Assembly (NCBI GenBank): GCA_963576475.1
Contig: OY754990.1
Location: 13,509,061-13,573,060 of the forward strand
Origin: Molanna angustata
Taxonomy: Eukaryota; Arthropoda; Insecta; Trichoptera; Molannidae
Length of the DNA: 64,000 bases
Direction: 5' to 3'
Below the pieces are notes generated by a model. The model made no database searches and was not told the origin of the DNA. It saw nothing but the letters and a program-made list of their open reading frames with translations. A program made the translations under genes and the position numbers. This document shows, in pieces, positions 22,143-32,354 of the stretch. Numbering within the stretch: position 1 is the first letter of the stretch; every line of letters begins with the position of its first letter.

Positions 22143-22163
22143 TCCCTAGGATGTCCCCACATC

Positions 22164-22283
22164 ACTACTGACTTGTCATGGCTACCCACTACTGACTTGT
22201 CATGGCTACCCACTACTGACTTGTCATGGCTACCCACTACTGACTTGTCATGGCTACCCACTACTGACTTGTCATGGCTACCA
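22164..22283. repeat. 24-bp tandem repeat, 5 copies
   Basis: The unit ACTACTGACTTGTCATGGCT plus ACCC is repeated five times with no difference noticed, at the broken 5' edge of an RDMA LINE. Confidence 0.85.
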
Positions 22284-22595
22284 ACTCAAGCTGAACGTAT
22301 TAACAATTATCACCTCCTACTCTCATCATTCGGATTACAGTCGCCCGGCCTAGACGTATCGCGTACTTTCCTCCACATTCTTATTACGTGTGAATTAAAT
22401 ATAATAATTTAATAAACACTATGTAAAACATTGCTCTAAATAAACATACATCAGAGTGAGTACAATATTTTATTTGCATGAATAATCAGTTGCATCCAAT
22501 TGTTTGTAGTGTATCTATTATAGAGAGATGAGTTTAATTTTACCTTTTTGAACACGCAATAATCATTCTTATAAATATTATGAAATGAAATAGGG

Positions 22596-23000
22596 TCGCT
22601 AAGAAGAATCTGCAATAGAACGATGTATGGCAGGGTAAGAAATGAGAACATAAGGAAAGAATGTAAGATGAAGAAAGATATCATTAATAGAATGAAAGTG
22701 AGCACACTGAGATGGTTTGGCCACATGGGGAGAATGAATGAGGAACGACTGACGAAGAAAATATACAATGCGGATAGGATTGGATTGAGAGACCGGGGCC
22801 GCCCAAGAAAGGGATGGCACGACCATGTGAACGATATTCTGAAAGACGGAAATGTTAGAAGCGTGTACAATAGACGAACATGTATGAGACGATGCATGAA
22901 TGTTGACGAGGCGAAGAATTTGTGCAAGGATAGAAAGATATGGCGTTCGGTTCTCTCTGCCTACCCCGTAAGGGACTTGGCGTGATGGTATGTATGTATA
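22596..23000 (+). mobile_element. RDMA LINE, 5'-truncated copy, intact tail
   Basis: Open from about 22600 to 22985 in one frame. Segments in order: VRNENIRKECKMKKDIINRM, STLRWFGHMGRMNEERLTKK, GRPRKGWHDHVNDILKDGN, NRRTCMRRCMNVDEAKNLC and WRSVLSAYPVRDLA with its stop, then a TATG tail. This is the C-terminal end of a LINE endonuclease/reverse transcriptase protein, with no internal stop. The first methionine is internal, not a start. Confidence 0.8.
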
Positions 23001-23068
23001 AATATTATATAAATTAATTAATCAATATAATCAAAATAACCATCTCCCTATAATATCTTTCTTTTACA

Positions 23069-23215
23069 TAGGTACTCTTCTTAGTGATCTCATTTCTACA
23101 GCATTTATTCTACTTTTAAGCGTCTTTTGTCACGTCCATGTTTCACTGGCATACGTCAAAGTAGGCACTAAATTGCAACATGTACGGCAATTTTGGCCTC
23201 CTTTGAGATGTTTTA
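23069..23215 (-). mobile_element. RDMA LINE internal fragment
   Basis: The reverse complement matches 36505-36645 of the long RDMA copy, including the PTLTYASETW coding region and the VEMRSLRR region. It lies just downstream of a plus-strand copy, giving an inverted pair. Confidence 0.6.
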
Positions 23216-23579
23216 TAACATCTTAAAAATAGACTAAGGCATTACCAATCACCTCAAAGTGTTACTATTACATAAATAATTGAGTCATTATAGCTTACAA
23301 ATATTTAAGAGATAAATATGGAGAATCAGGAGCCTTTTGTGTTGGTGTCAAACAAGTTAATATTAAAGAGCGACCCTTAAATAAAAGGCACCCCAACCAC
23401 AAAATTTGCCCCAAATAACAGATATGAATATTTAACTTCGAGGAAAACATGACGTTACCAAGTTAACAAACAATCGGGGACAGTTAGCCTCGATCGATTC
23501 TTCACCGGATTCATATGTAACAATTTTTTTTAGTCATTTGTTAGAATATTCAAAGGTAAACTAAAAAAACTTTATTTGT

Positions 23580-24040
23580 CAAATAGTTCCTAAATTCCTT
23601 CTATATCCTTCCGTAACCTCCTTTTCCTCATTGCTATGTGAGGTGTTATTTTTATTATTCTTTTATTTTTAAACTCTCTTTTCATTTTTTTTTCTCTTTG
23701 TAATTTTTTTTTTATATTTCTTACTCTTTTATGTTATTTTTTATCAATTTATTTCTCACTTAATTAGTACTGTACCAATTTAATTAAGAGACTTCACGTT
23801 GCTCGGGTTGGTTGGAAGAAATTGCCTTATGGCAATAAACCTGCCTTTGAACACATGTACATAAATTAAATAAATAATAAATGTTCTTTCCCTGCTCAAC
23901 CAAATCCTTAATAACCCTCTTACACCCACGTACCTCAAAGAGAATTTCGCCCACTTATCCTCACATGGTCTAAACTTACGGTTCCAACACAATAGCACAC
24001 TTACAATACCAATGCACCACATAATATGCGCTATAAAAAA
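23580..24040 (+). mobile_element. Two LINE pieces: 3' end then C-terminal ORF fragment
   Basis: 23580-23880 resembles the 3' untranslated part of the LINE at 28.06-28.6 kb, ending with the hairpin ATTGCCTTATGGCAATAA and an A-rich tail. 23888-24030 encodes SLLNQILNNPLTPTYLKENF and SHGLNLRFQHNSTLTIP on the plus strand, homologous to the ORF end at 28.06 kb, and then breaks off. Confidence 0.5.
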
Positions 24041-24329
24041 AACCTATAATCTCAATAATTTAAACTTAACTTATTTATAGCTTTGTATTCACCACACGCT
24101 TGATAGATTCAGTTGTGAAACAGCCAGATGAAGGGACGGTCAATGTGGTGAATATAAAACTAGAAAAAGAATATTCTATTATTTTTTAATGTAGGTACCA
24201 TAAATTTAATAAAACAATATTTGATTTCGCCGTCATTTTCCAGTTAGGCACTCGGAGTAGTCGCTTGCGTCTCTCCTCACATCATCTTCCCACCATGGTC
24301 AGCCAATCTTCCTTCTTGAAACAAGTACA

Positions 24330-24472
24330 TATATGTACATCCTCATTTATTGCCTAAATTAAGCATAGCTTGTTGTGCTATAAGTGAACGAAATCGGTTG
24401 TGGGAGGATTCGAACTCGCGACCACTGGATTACTAACCTAACGCGCTAACCGCTCTGCCGCCACTTAACTCC
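24330..24472 (-). mobile_element. tRNA-derived SINE, Leu/Ser-like head
   Basis: On the minus strand the A box (GTGGCGGCAGAGCGG region) and B box (GAGTTCGAATCCT) are both well preserved. A shared SINE body with CGATTTCGTTCACTTATAGC and a TATGCTTAATTTAGG stretch follows. The same body follows the tRNA-like head at 45606-45750. No acceptor stem can be formed, so it is not a tRNA gene. Confidence 0.7.
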
Positions 24473-24945
24473 GTTAGTTAACGTCTTTCCCGACAAGATG
24501 TCGTTGCATAGACGGACGACAATAGGAATCGTCGCAGCGGCCAAACGCTGGAGGCGAAGTGTCCCGATAAAACACTAAATACGTTACCGACAAACGAGAA
24601 TCGTACTATAATATTTCACAACGACGAAATCCGAAACGTGCATACATAATATATATAAAGAGAGGTAAATATAGAAAATAATAATAATTGCTATTGTTAT
24701 TTATTTACGATATCGAAATACGAAAACACGCTCGTGATTCGCTGCTGGCGGGAGCGAGTGGTAGAGGGGTAGGAGCAACACGATAATATGTCATTAAAAA
24801 CGATTTGTTTTTACTATCGTATAATAAAAAATAAATAATAATCTATGTAACTAACCAATTACAAAGGGCGTTCTAAAATATAAGTCAATACAATTTGTAT
24901 GGGACTTCTTTTTATTTTCATTTGGGATTTGTATTTTCCTTTTCT
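24473..24945. other. Single-copy-like sequence, no gene recognised
   Basis: 24480-24600 has several CpG and no repeat match was noticed. The rest is AT-rich. Confidence 0.35.
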
Positions 24946-25290
24946 TAGCACAATGCTAAGAATATCATGGACTGATATGGTCAGCAACACTGAAGTACTT
25001 CGTAGAGCCAACACCAACAGAGAATTATTCACCAATGTAAAGCTCCGTAAAGTGTCGCACTTCGACCATATTCTGAGATGTGAAAAGTATACCATCCTTC
25101 AGCTCGAAATGAAGGGGAAGATTGAGGGTCGTAGAGGGGTCGGAAGAAGGCAACTTTCCAGGCTGCGAAACATCCGCGAATGGAGCGGTATGAGAACTGT
25201 GGAGGAGCTGTTTCGCACTGCACATGAGAGGGAGGCTTTCTCTATGGTGGTCGTCAACGTCAGGGAGACCTGACATGACACAAGAAGAAA
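24946..25290 (+). mobile_element. LINE C-terminal remnant (RISWTD family)
   Basis: The plus-strand frame encodes MLRISWTDMVSNTEVLRR, VSHFDHILRCEKY, GKIEGRRGVGRRQLSRLRN, REWSGMRTVEELFRTAHERE and a terminal MVVVNVRET, followed by a stop and the tail GACATGACACAAGAAGAAAA. The ML-ISW-D---N--VL opening and GRRG-GR----LRN core are hallmarks of the insect endonuclease/reverse transcriptase LINE tail. It is open throughout and 5' truncated. A bare tail of the same family is at 33846-33925. Confidence 0.8.
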
Positions 25291-25474
25291 AAGATTTTTT
25301 TATATCGTTATTCGTTTATTATTAAATTTTTTATACTCATTATTTTTTTTTATATAATTCTGATTTTTTTTTTTATATTATTAATTGTTATAAATAAACA
25401 AATAAATTGAACATTTTTATCTCACATATCTATAATAATTTTAACTATATTTTTTATGACAATTTTTTTACATC

Positions 25475-25650
25475 TCAATAGAGACAAAGGACAACCAGGA
25501 ACTCAAGGCACAAGGGCTTACGACCACCTGTCATCGGTTAGCGTGATCACTTAATGCACTTGCGCAACGTTCACCAACTATGCCTTCCTATTGAGTTCCC
25601 TATCAATTCATTGTTTTCCAAGTTCTATATATTTTAACCATTAAGGTACA
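25475..25650 (+). mobile_element. P-family fragment
   Basis: Diverged match to the middle of the P element (GGGCTTACGACC...CACCTGTCATCGG and CACTTGCGCAACGTTCACCA), with small deletions. Confidence 0.5.
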
Positions 25651-25654
25651 CCTT

Positions 25655-25830
25655 ATTGCTGAACTATGTGAGATATTATTGTTGCCTGTTGTATTTTCTA
25701 TTACCCGGATCTTACGGGACACTCGAAGCCAATAAGGCAGACATTGGAAGCACTATTCAAAGCCGGTGCCTTTTTACATGTTGTAACATATAATTAGCTG
25801 ATTGCCGATTATTGTAAAATAAAATAAAAT
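25655..25830 (+). mobile_element. LINE-like 3' tail, family W
   Basis: The sequence TATTGTTGCCTGTTGTATTT, then ACCCGG-TCTTACGGGACACTC and AGCACTATTC-AAGCCGGTGCC, recurs in reverse at 51400-51525. It ends in a TAAAATAAAATAAAA tail at about 25815, so it is probably a retrotransposon 3' end. Confidence 0.5.
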
Positions 25831-25869
25831 TTCTTCTTCTTCGTTTAGTAGACCTGTTAGTCTGTACTT

Positions 25870-26365
25870 CAAAAATATGCCCTCCTGAGATGTCGAAGTC
25901 CAACTATTCTTCCATCTCTTGGTGGTAGACAACGACCAGAAGGTATTTCATTAGCTGCTATATAAGTCTATCACAACACAATATACAAATTGAAATGTAC
26001 GCAACGAGCTATGGAACGGCATATGTTAGGAGTGAGCCTCCGGGATAAAATAAGAAATGAAGAAATAATACGCCAAACAAAAGTCGTTGACATAGCAGAC
26101 CGTGTTGCAAAGTTGAAATGGCAGTGGGCAGGACATGTTGCAAGACAGGGTACTGAGAGGTGGACACCCAGAATAATAAAATGGAGACCGTGGAAAAATA
26201 AAAGACCGGTAGGGCAACCACAAAAAAGATGGGTCGACGATATTATTCAGGTTGCAGGAAGGGGTTGGCTGGGGGAAGCACAGGACCGAGAGAGATGGAG
26301 TTCATTGGAGGAGGCCTACATCCAGCAGTGGAGAGATGGCTGACAAAAAAGAAGAAGAAGTCTAT
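25870..26365 (+). mobile_element. LINE C-terminal remnant (QQWRDG family)
   Basis: The open plus-strand frame to 26343 encodes RAMERHMLGVSLRDKIRNEE, IADRVAKLKWQWAGHVARQ, RPVGQPQKRWVDDI and RERWSSLEEAYIQQWRDG, then a stop and an AAGAAG tail. The ERxMLGVSLRDxIRN opening, KWQWAGHVAR and GxPxxRWxDD motifs are the typical post-reverse-transcriptase tail of RTE-like insect LINEs. The N-terminal reverse transcriptase and endonuclease are absent (5' truncation). No inactivating change was seen in what remains. Confidence 0.8.
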
Positions 26366-26784
26366 CACTGTCCATCCTGGCTACGTGGTCCCTCCAATGT
26401 CCTCTTCTGGATCTACTACACCGAACTATGTCTTCTATTTTACATGTTTTCTTATTTCAACACTGCGGACACGATCTCGGAGAGTTTTCCCAGTGATTGA
26501 CCTTAGATTCTTCATTTCCGTAAAAAAATATAAAACAAGCACCCTCTATAAGTCTGCTAAAATAAACCATCGATTATCGCTATATATATATTTGCACAAG
26601 TTTAATATCATTGAGTTGTAAAAAATATACATTAATTCGTTTAGTATTTATGACTCAGAGTTGTGGAGTGAGTGGGGGCACGTGCATGTCAACTAAGTAT
26701 CTTTTTATTTAAATAATATCGTCAATTCTTTTTTAAATATCAGGTAATCACGATTCATAATCAAATCATTTGACGAAACGAGTG

Positions 26785-27728
26785 GGTTGTGGCCTACGCT
26801 ATACTATATAGGCACTCACTACAAGTCACTCAACAACGCATTCAAATTTCGTATGAAAAATTTTCAGCATTATCATGAAATGAGTTTGTTAAATTAACTT
26901 TGATTTATATATTTTACTATGAAAACATGATAATTCTTCAATGCCATTATATGAAAGTGATGTTTCTTTTTAATGATTTGAAAATAAAAATATGAAATTT
27001 TAAGTTTCCTGAGCTTGGGGTCACATTGAAATATTTGTCTTTTAAAAAAATGTGAAGCACTGATCAGATATCCTTAAAATCTAATGGGGTCTAAGCGAGT
27101 ATTAGATATACAAATTCGCAAAGAATCAAATGAGTACTTTAAATAAACGATAAAGTAGAATAAACACGTTGTTGGGTCATTTTGATAATACCTACCTACT
27201 ATTGTGGGTGTAGGTGGTTTTTTTTTGTTACATATCTCATTCGATTTCAAACATCAGTGGGAGCAACATCAGTTGCCATTTTTATTCGCATCGTTACATC
27301 AGTAACCATTATAATTTGTTAAAAAAAAGTTCTGATTCATTTTGTACCATATTGGTATCACAATAGAAATCTGTGATAGTGAATTTGGGTGTAAGTTCGC
27401 AAAAAGAAGCCTATCCTAATTTCTCTTCCAACTCCAATTCCCGAATTCCTTTCTCCAAGGCTTCGGTGGATTGGGATCTGCAAGAAGGGTAAGTGCTACC
27501 AAACTGTAGTTCTGATTTGTCCGTAGTATTGATTCATTTATTTGCAATACAGTCCACCATTTAACATACACACGTCATACATAGCATACACACACAGATA
27601 CATTGTGATGAAACTTTCAGAATATAATCTCGGAATGATACTAGTTGATAATCTGCAATGAAAAAATAACCTTAAAAATTGCGAAATCATAACTCCTTAG
27701 TAAATCCCCTTGGGTTAGTGATGAGTTA
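26785..27728 (-). mobile_element. R-family element interrupted by an insertion
   Basis: The minus-strand right end (CGAGTGGGTTGTGGCC at 26780-26795) and left end (ACTCATCACTAACCC, about 27710-27727) are both present. The element is split at about 27174-27570 by about 400 bp of unrelated sequence, with ACACG on both sides of the break, possibly a 5-bp target duplication. Confidence 0.5.
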
Positions 27729-27864
27729 AAATTAATATAAAAAAACATGGCCAGCCGACATAGCAATTCATTAAAGTATGGTCCATAGTCGGTTGCTAAG
27801 ATATATCGATATGTTCAAACTTATAAAACCTTGTATAACAGTAATAAAATAAAGTACCTAAATA

Positions 27865-28022
27865 TGATATTACGTGCAATTTAAGAATACTTACCAAAAT
27901 ATAAACCCATAAATACAAATTATTGAATATTTTAAGATATTTTATTTTCTATATACACAAAACATGTAGGTATGCAAGTAAGGATAGGATGGTATTGAGG
28001 TCAGTTCTTTTTTCCTACCCAG
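27865..28022 (-). mobile_element. HINE 3' fragment
   Basis: Matches the 3' portion of the HINE at 61.4-61.6 kb in the same orientation, from AAACCCATAAATACAAATTA to TTTTTCCTACCCAGAATATG. It breaks where the LINE at 28.06 kb begins. Confidence 0.5.
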
Positions 28023-28059
28023 AATATGTTGAAGTGGCTCAAAATCCGAAAACGAAGAA

Positions 28060-28740
28060 ATTCCCATGTTCTTTCTTTACTTTATCAGACACTTAAGAAC
28101 CCTCTCACACAAGGAGAAACTTGCCCATTTTTCATCTCATGCCCTAAATTTACGGTCTCAAAATCATAGTACACTATCAATACTAATACACTACACATCT
28201 TCCTACACTTAATCGTTCACAATACACGCTGCCCGGCTGTGGAACCAATTACCCAATGGTATAAGAGAACCTCCTAGGTTAATGTGCTTCAAGAAGCTTC
28301 TCAAGTCACACTTCTTATCCTCATAACTATAATTCCTTTATCTTTCATCCCTTCCCAACACATCCTTTTCCTATTTTTGGACATTATCATTATTATTTTA
28401 AATTATGGTTTTATATAAAAGTTTATTTTTTTGTATTATTTTTTTTCTTTCTCATTGTCATGTATACCTATTAGTTTTTATTTGTTATATGTATTTTTGT
28501 ACTTGCTCGTACTATTGTATTTACTAGTTTGGTTGACTGGTAGAAATTGCCTACGGGCAATAAGTCCGCCACATTATGTGATTTTTATTTTAGTTTTTAT
28601 TTTTTATTATGTGATTTTTATTTTATATTGTTTTTATTTTATTTATTTTTCTATGACACTACTTATTCTATAATTTATGTTTTATATTTTACTGTAATAT
28701 TATGATTTCCCAAATAAAATAAAAATAAAATTAATATTAT
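28060..28740 (+). mobile_element. LINE C-terminal ORF end and 3' tail
   Basis: The plus-strand frame about 28130-28327 encodes SHALNLRSQNHSTLSI, then after one in-frame stop FTIHAARLWNQLPNGIRE, FKKLLKSHFLSS and the final stop. The N-LR-QN, A-RLWN-LP and FKK-LK landmarks place it at the end of a jockey/CR1-like LINE reverse transcriptase. The 3' region ends with the hairpin ATTGCCTACGGGCAATAA (28545-28563) and A/T-rich sequence. Confidence 0.65.
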
Positions 28741-28815
28741 TAATATGAAGACTAGCGAAGTTGGCGTTTTTTACATCAAGTTGAAAAAACCATGTAAAAT
28801 ATAGACCTGGCCATT

Positions 28816-28893
28816 CAAATCTCGCGTATCTCGACTTAATAATGTCGATTCATTAAGAGAAACATATACTTTTGAACGAATCGACAGTTGGAA
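28816..28893 (-). mobile_element. HINE 5' terminal fragment
   Basis: Ends CGAATCGACAGTTGGA like 6824-6838 and shares AATGTCGATTCATTAAGAGA with that copy, so both belong to one HINE subfamily. Confidence 0.5.
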
Positions 28894-29429
28894 AACGTGC
28901 AAACAAAATGATGAACATATGATTTGGACATATTTCATAGATATCGTTTAACCCCTAACCTCACATTCCATCTCCCCCGCCTGAAATACATAATGCGGTA
29001 ATATTTCCATCTTGACCCCTAACGTTTTCTTGTTGAGGGGCGGGCGCCACTTGTTGGCTGACGAGTACCTCCTCCATATCTCCGGACAAACTGGTACTTG
29101 TTTGGTACTTGGGGGGAATACGACGGAATGGAAATATACTAGTGAAGAAAAAGAATTCTGCTATAAATCGATACAAGACATCTGCGTCGGTTTGTTCCGA
29201 GTATTTACAAAACCGAAATGACACGAAAGAAAGAATGTTGAAACGGCCATACATTTGATAAGAGTATCTGTCTCATCTGACAAATTGTAACGTCCAAGTC
29301 TGGAAAGATCCAGAAGGATTTGAGTCGATATCTTTGAATATAAATGACATCGTAGTGTAAAAGGTCATAATTTTATTTTCTTTTCTTTCTTTTTTCGCAA
29401 AAATTCCTAATTGTTTTATAAATTTTGTG

Positions 29430-31060
29430 CTGTCTTGATTTGATCTGAGACTCGACTGAATAAAGATATGACTGACGGATCACATCTATGCTCTGTCAGT
29501 TCAGTATTCCCAAGAGATACTATTTCAGATTATTTGTGCAATTAACAAATAAAGATATGACTGACGGATCACATCTATGCTCTGTCAGTTCAGTATTCCC
29601 AAGAGATACTATTTCAGATTATTTGTGCAATTAACAAATAAAGATATGACTGACCGATCACATCTATGCTCTGTCAGTTCAGTATTACCAAGAGATACTA
29701 TTTCAGATTATTTGTGCAATTAACAAATAAAGATATGACTGACGGATCACATCTATGCTCTGTCAGTTCAGTATTACCAAGAGATACTATTTCAGATTAT
29801 TTGTGCAATTAACAAATAAAGATATGACTGACGGATCACATCTATGCTCTGTCAGTTCAGTATTCCCAAGAGATACTATTTCAGATTATTTGTGCAATTA
29901 ACAAATAAAGATATGACTGACGGATCACATCTATGCTCTGTCAGTTCAGTATTACCAAGAGATACTATTTCAGATTATTTGTGCAATTAACAAATAAAGA
30001 TATGACTGACGGATCACATCTATGCTCTGTCAGTTCAGTATTCCCAAGAGATACTATTTCAGATTATTTGTGCAATTAACAAATAAAGATATGACTGACG
30101 GATCACATCTATGCTCTGTCAGTTCAGTATTCCCAAGAGATACTATTTCAGATTATTTGTGCAATTAACAAATAAAGATATGACTGACCGATCACATCTA
30201 TGCTCTGTCAGTTCAGTATTACCAAGAGATACTATTTCAGATTATTTGTGCAATTAACAAATAAAGATATGACTGACGGATCACATCTATGCTCTGTCAG
30301 TTCAGTATTACCAAGAGATACTATTTCAGATTATTTGTGCAATTAACAAATAAAGATATGACTGACGGATCACATCTATGCTCTGTCAGTTCAGTATTCC
30401 CAAGAGATACTATTTCAGATTATTTGTGCAATTAACAAATAAAGATATGACTGACGGATCACATCTATGCTCTGTCAGTTCAGTATTACCAAGAGATACT
30501 ATTTCAGATTATTTGTGCAATTAACAAATAAAGATATGACTGACGGATCACATCTATGCTCTGTCAGTTCAGTATTCCCAAGAGATACTATTTCAGATTA
30601 TTTGTGCAATTAACAAATAAAGATATGACTGACGGATCACATCTATGCTCTGTCAGTTCAGTATTCCCAAGAGATACTATTTCAGATTATTTGTGCAATT
30701 AACAAATAAAGATATGACTGACGGATCACATCTATGCTCTGTCAGTTCAGTATTACCAAGAGATACTATTTCAGATTATTTGTGCAATTAACAAATAAAA
30801 ATGACAAGATACCTACATACACAATATTATGTATATGCATATCATGATGACTCCAATTACATTTTTTAATCTGTTTACAATAGTTGTTTAGATACTTTTT
30901 ATATTGTTTAGATACTTTTTAAAAATGCAAATAGTTACAACCTATATGTTTCCTGTGAAATATTATAATAATATGCACACTGCTAGCCCTAGAACAGGTA
31001 TACCTAGTTGGACAGCAGTTATCTATTTTTAATGACGATTATTTAAATAAATAAATAAAA
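29430..31060 (+). mobile_element. LINE 3' end, family S, with expanded 89-bp array
   Basis: Collinear with 1363-2545: the same CTTGATTTGATCTGAGACTC start, the 89-bp unit (once there, 15 times here), then the AAAATGACAAGATACCTACA segment, the CTGCTAGCCCTAGAACAGG tail and an (AAAT)n end at about 31045-31060. The R element and foldback insertion of the other locus are absent, so this locus provides both empty sites. Confidence 0.6.
29461..30795. repeat. 89-bp tandem array, 15 copies, 6-mer higher-order repeat
   Basis: Units of exactly 89 bp begin TAAAGATATGACTGAC at 29461, 29550, 29639 and so on. Two positions vary: GACGGATC or GACCGATC, and TATTCCCAAG or TATTACCAAG. The variant order in units 1-6 is repeated exactly in units 7-12, giving a 534-bp higher-order unit; units 13-15 add GC, GC, GA. 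No other substitution was noticed. Confidence 0.9.
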
Positions 31061-31194
31061 ATAAAATTATATTAAAAAAGAGATTTGATTGTCCAACTAT
31101 TTAGGTTTTTCAGAATTTAAAGTTTCAACTATTGAAAATATCTATAAAAAATCCCATTGTTTCAAATTCATAAAGATATTCTTACAAATTCAAA

Positions 31195-31510
31195 CCCAGT
31201 TGTCATTTTCTATAAGCAGCAGAAAGAATTAAGAAGGATGTATAACTATCAGGTCCAGAAGATTAGCTTGGATTGGACATGTTGTCAGATCAAGGGAAGA
31301 AAGAGCCACAAAACGTATTCTGCAAAATAACCCTGTGGGCAAGAGACCCCTGGGAAGACCAAGGCAGAGATTGATGGACAATGTTACCCGAGACTGAACG
31401 TGCTGAATGCTTGTGATGTCTGGGAGTCCACTGCAGCTGACAGGAAGGCTTGGAAAGCTATTGTTCAGGAGGCTAAAGTTCTACCAGAGTTGTATGGCCA
31501 TCGGAAGTAA
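31195..31510 (+). mobile_element. LINE C-terminal remnant (AWIGHVVR family)
   Basis: The plus-strand frame encodes RSRRLAWIGHVVRSREERAT, then KRIL, KRPLGRPRQRLMDNVTRD and a stop. After a frameshift it continues VLNACDVWESTAADRKAWKA with a terminal YGHRK and an AAGT-repeat tail. The W-GHV-R, GRP--R--D and DR--W--IV-EA motifs are the usual LINE tail. One frameshift or stop inactivates it. Confidence 0.75.
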
Positions 31511-31751
31511 GTAAGTAAGTATAACTATTCATCTTTTACGTACAACAGCCTCACAACATTTCTGTAAGTACCTTTAATGGTACAAAGTGGTTTAATGAAC
31601 TCATATATTTAAGAATAAAATTAAAAAATATACTGTTTTTTTTTGTTTATTTCATTCTTGTTTTTGTGTAGCTTTTTATTTGTTTTGAAGATTTTGTTTA
31701 AACTTCTTACACAATTCTTACATGAAAATTATTGATTTTTCTTAAGAGGGT

Positions 31752-32171
31752 GACTGGTGCCAACGTACCTATTTTTTCAATTTGAATTTTTTTTATTATT
31801 GAAACCAGACAAAATATAACAAATATACAAACAATAAAAATATAAAAAAAAAGTACAATTTAAATAAGTTTTTTTTATATAGTACCTATTATTTGTTATA
31901 CACCACCTCACTAGGCTGAGCCTGTACCGAGGTGGCAGAATTTGCATCATTAATACAGAACGACTGGTGCCAACGTACCTATTTTTTCAATTTGAATTTT
32001 TTTTATTATTGAAACCAGACAAAATATAACAAATATACAAACAATAAAAATATAAAAAAAAAGTACAATTTAAATAAGTTTTTTTTATATAGTACCTATT
32101 ATTTGTTATACACCACCTCACTAGGCTGAGCCTGTACCGAGGTGGCAGAATTTGCATCATTAATACAGAAC
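31752..32171 (-). repeat. 210-bp perfect tandem duplication carrying a LINE 3' tail
   Basis: 31752-31961 and 31962-32171 appear identical. Each unit contains a minus-strand LINE 3' end (T-rich edge, then the hairpin-like CACCTCACTAGGCTGAGCC region with GAGGTGG) inserted in the left arm of the TTAA element, with GAATTT on both sides of the insert. The sister at 34.03 kb has the arm uninterrupted. A diverged version of this tail ends the LINE at 41.8-43.4 kb. Confidence 0.7.
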
Positions 32172-32354
32172 GAATCATTTTGGAAAAAATAATCAGGTGA
32201 ATTTGGATATTAATAAAGAAAAATATACCTTAACTTTTTAATTACATATGTTCTGCATATATTCTTGTAGGAAAGTAATAAGCATACCCCGATTTTTTAC
32301 ATTTATCTTATGTAAATCATATCATATTTTTCTAGATATTTTTGTCTTCTTTAA

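Noticed and set aside
21718..22412. Plus-strand frames of 143 and 210 codons
   Set aside because: Antisense of an RDMA LINE copy, extended by a 24-bp tandem repeat whose period is divisible by three.
29461..30795. CRISPR-like regular repeats
   Set aside because: Units are directly adjacent with no unique spacers, in a eukaryotic, transposon-rich setting; the same applies to the 57, 64, 90 and 107-bp arrays.
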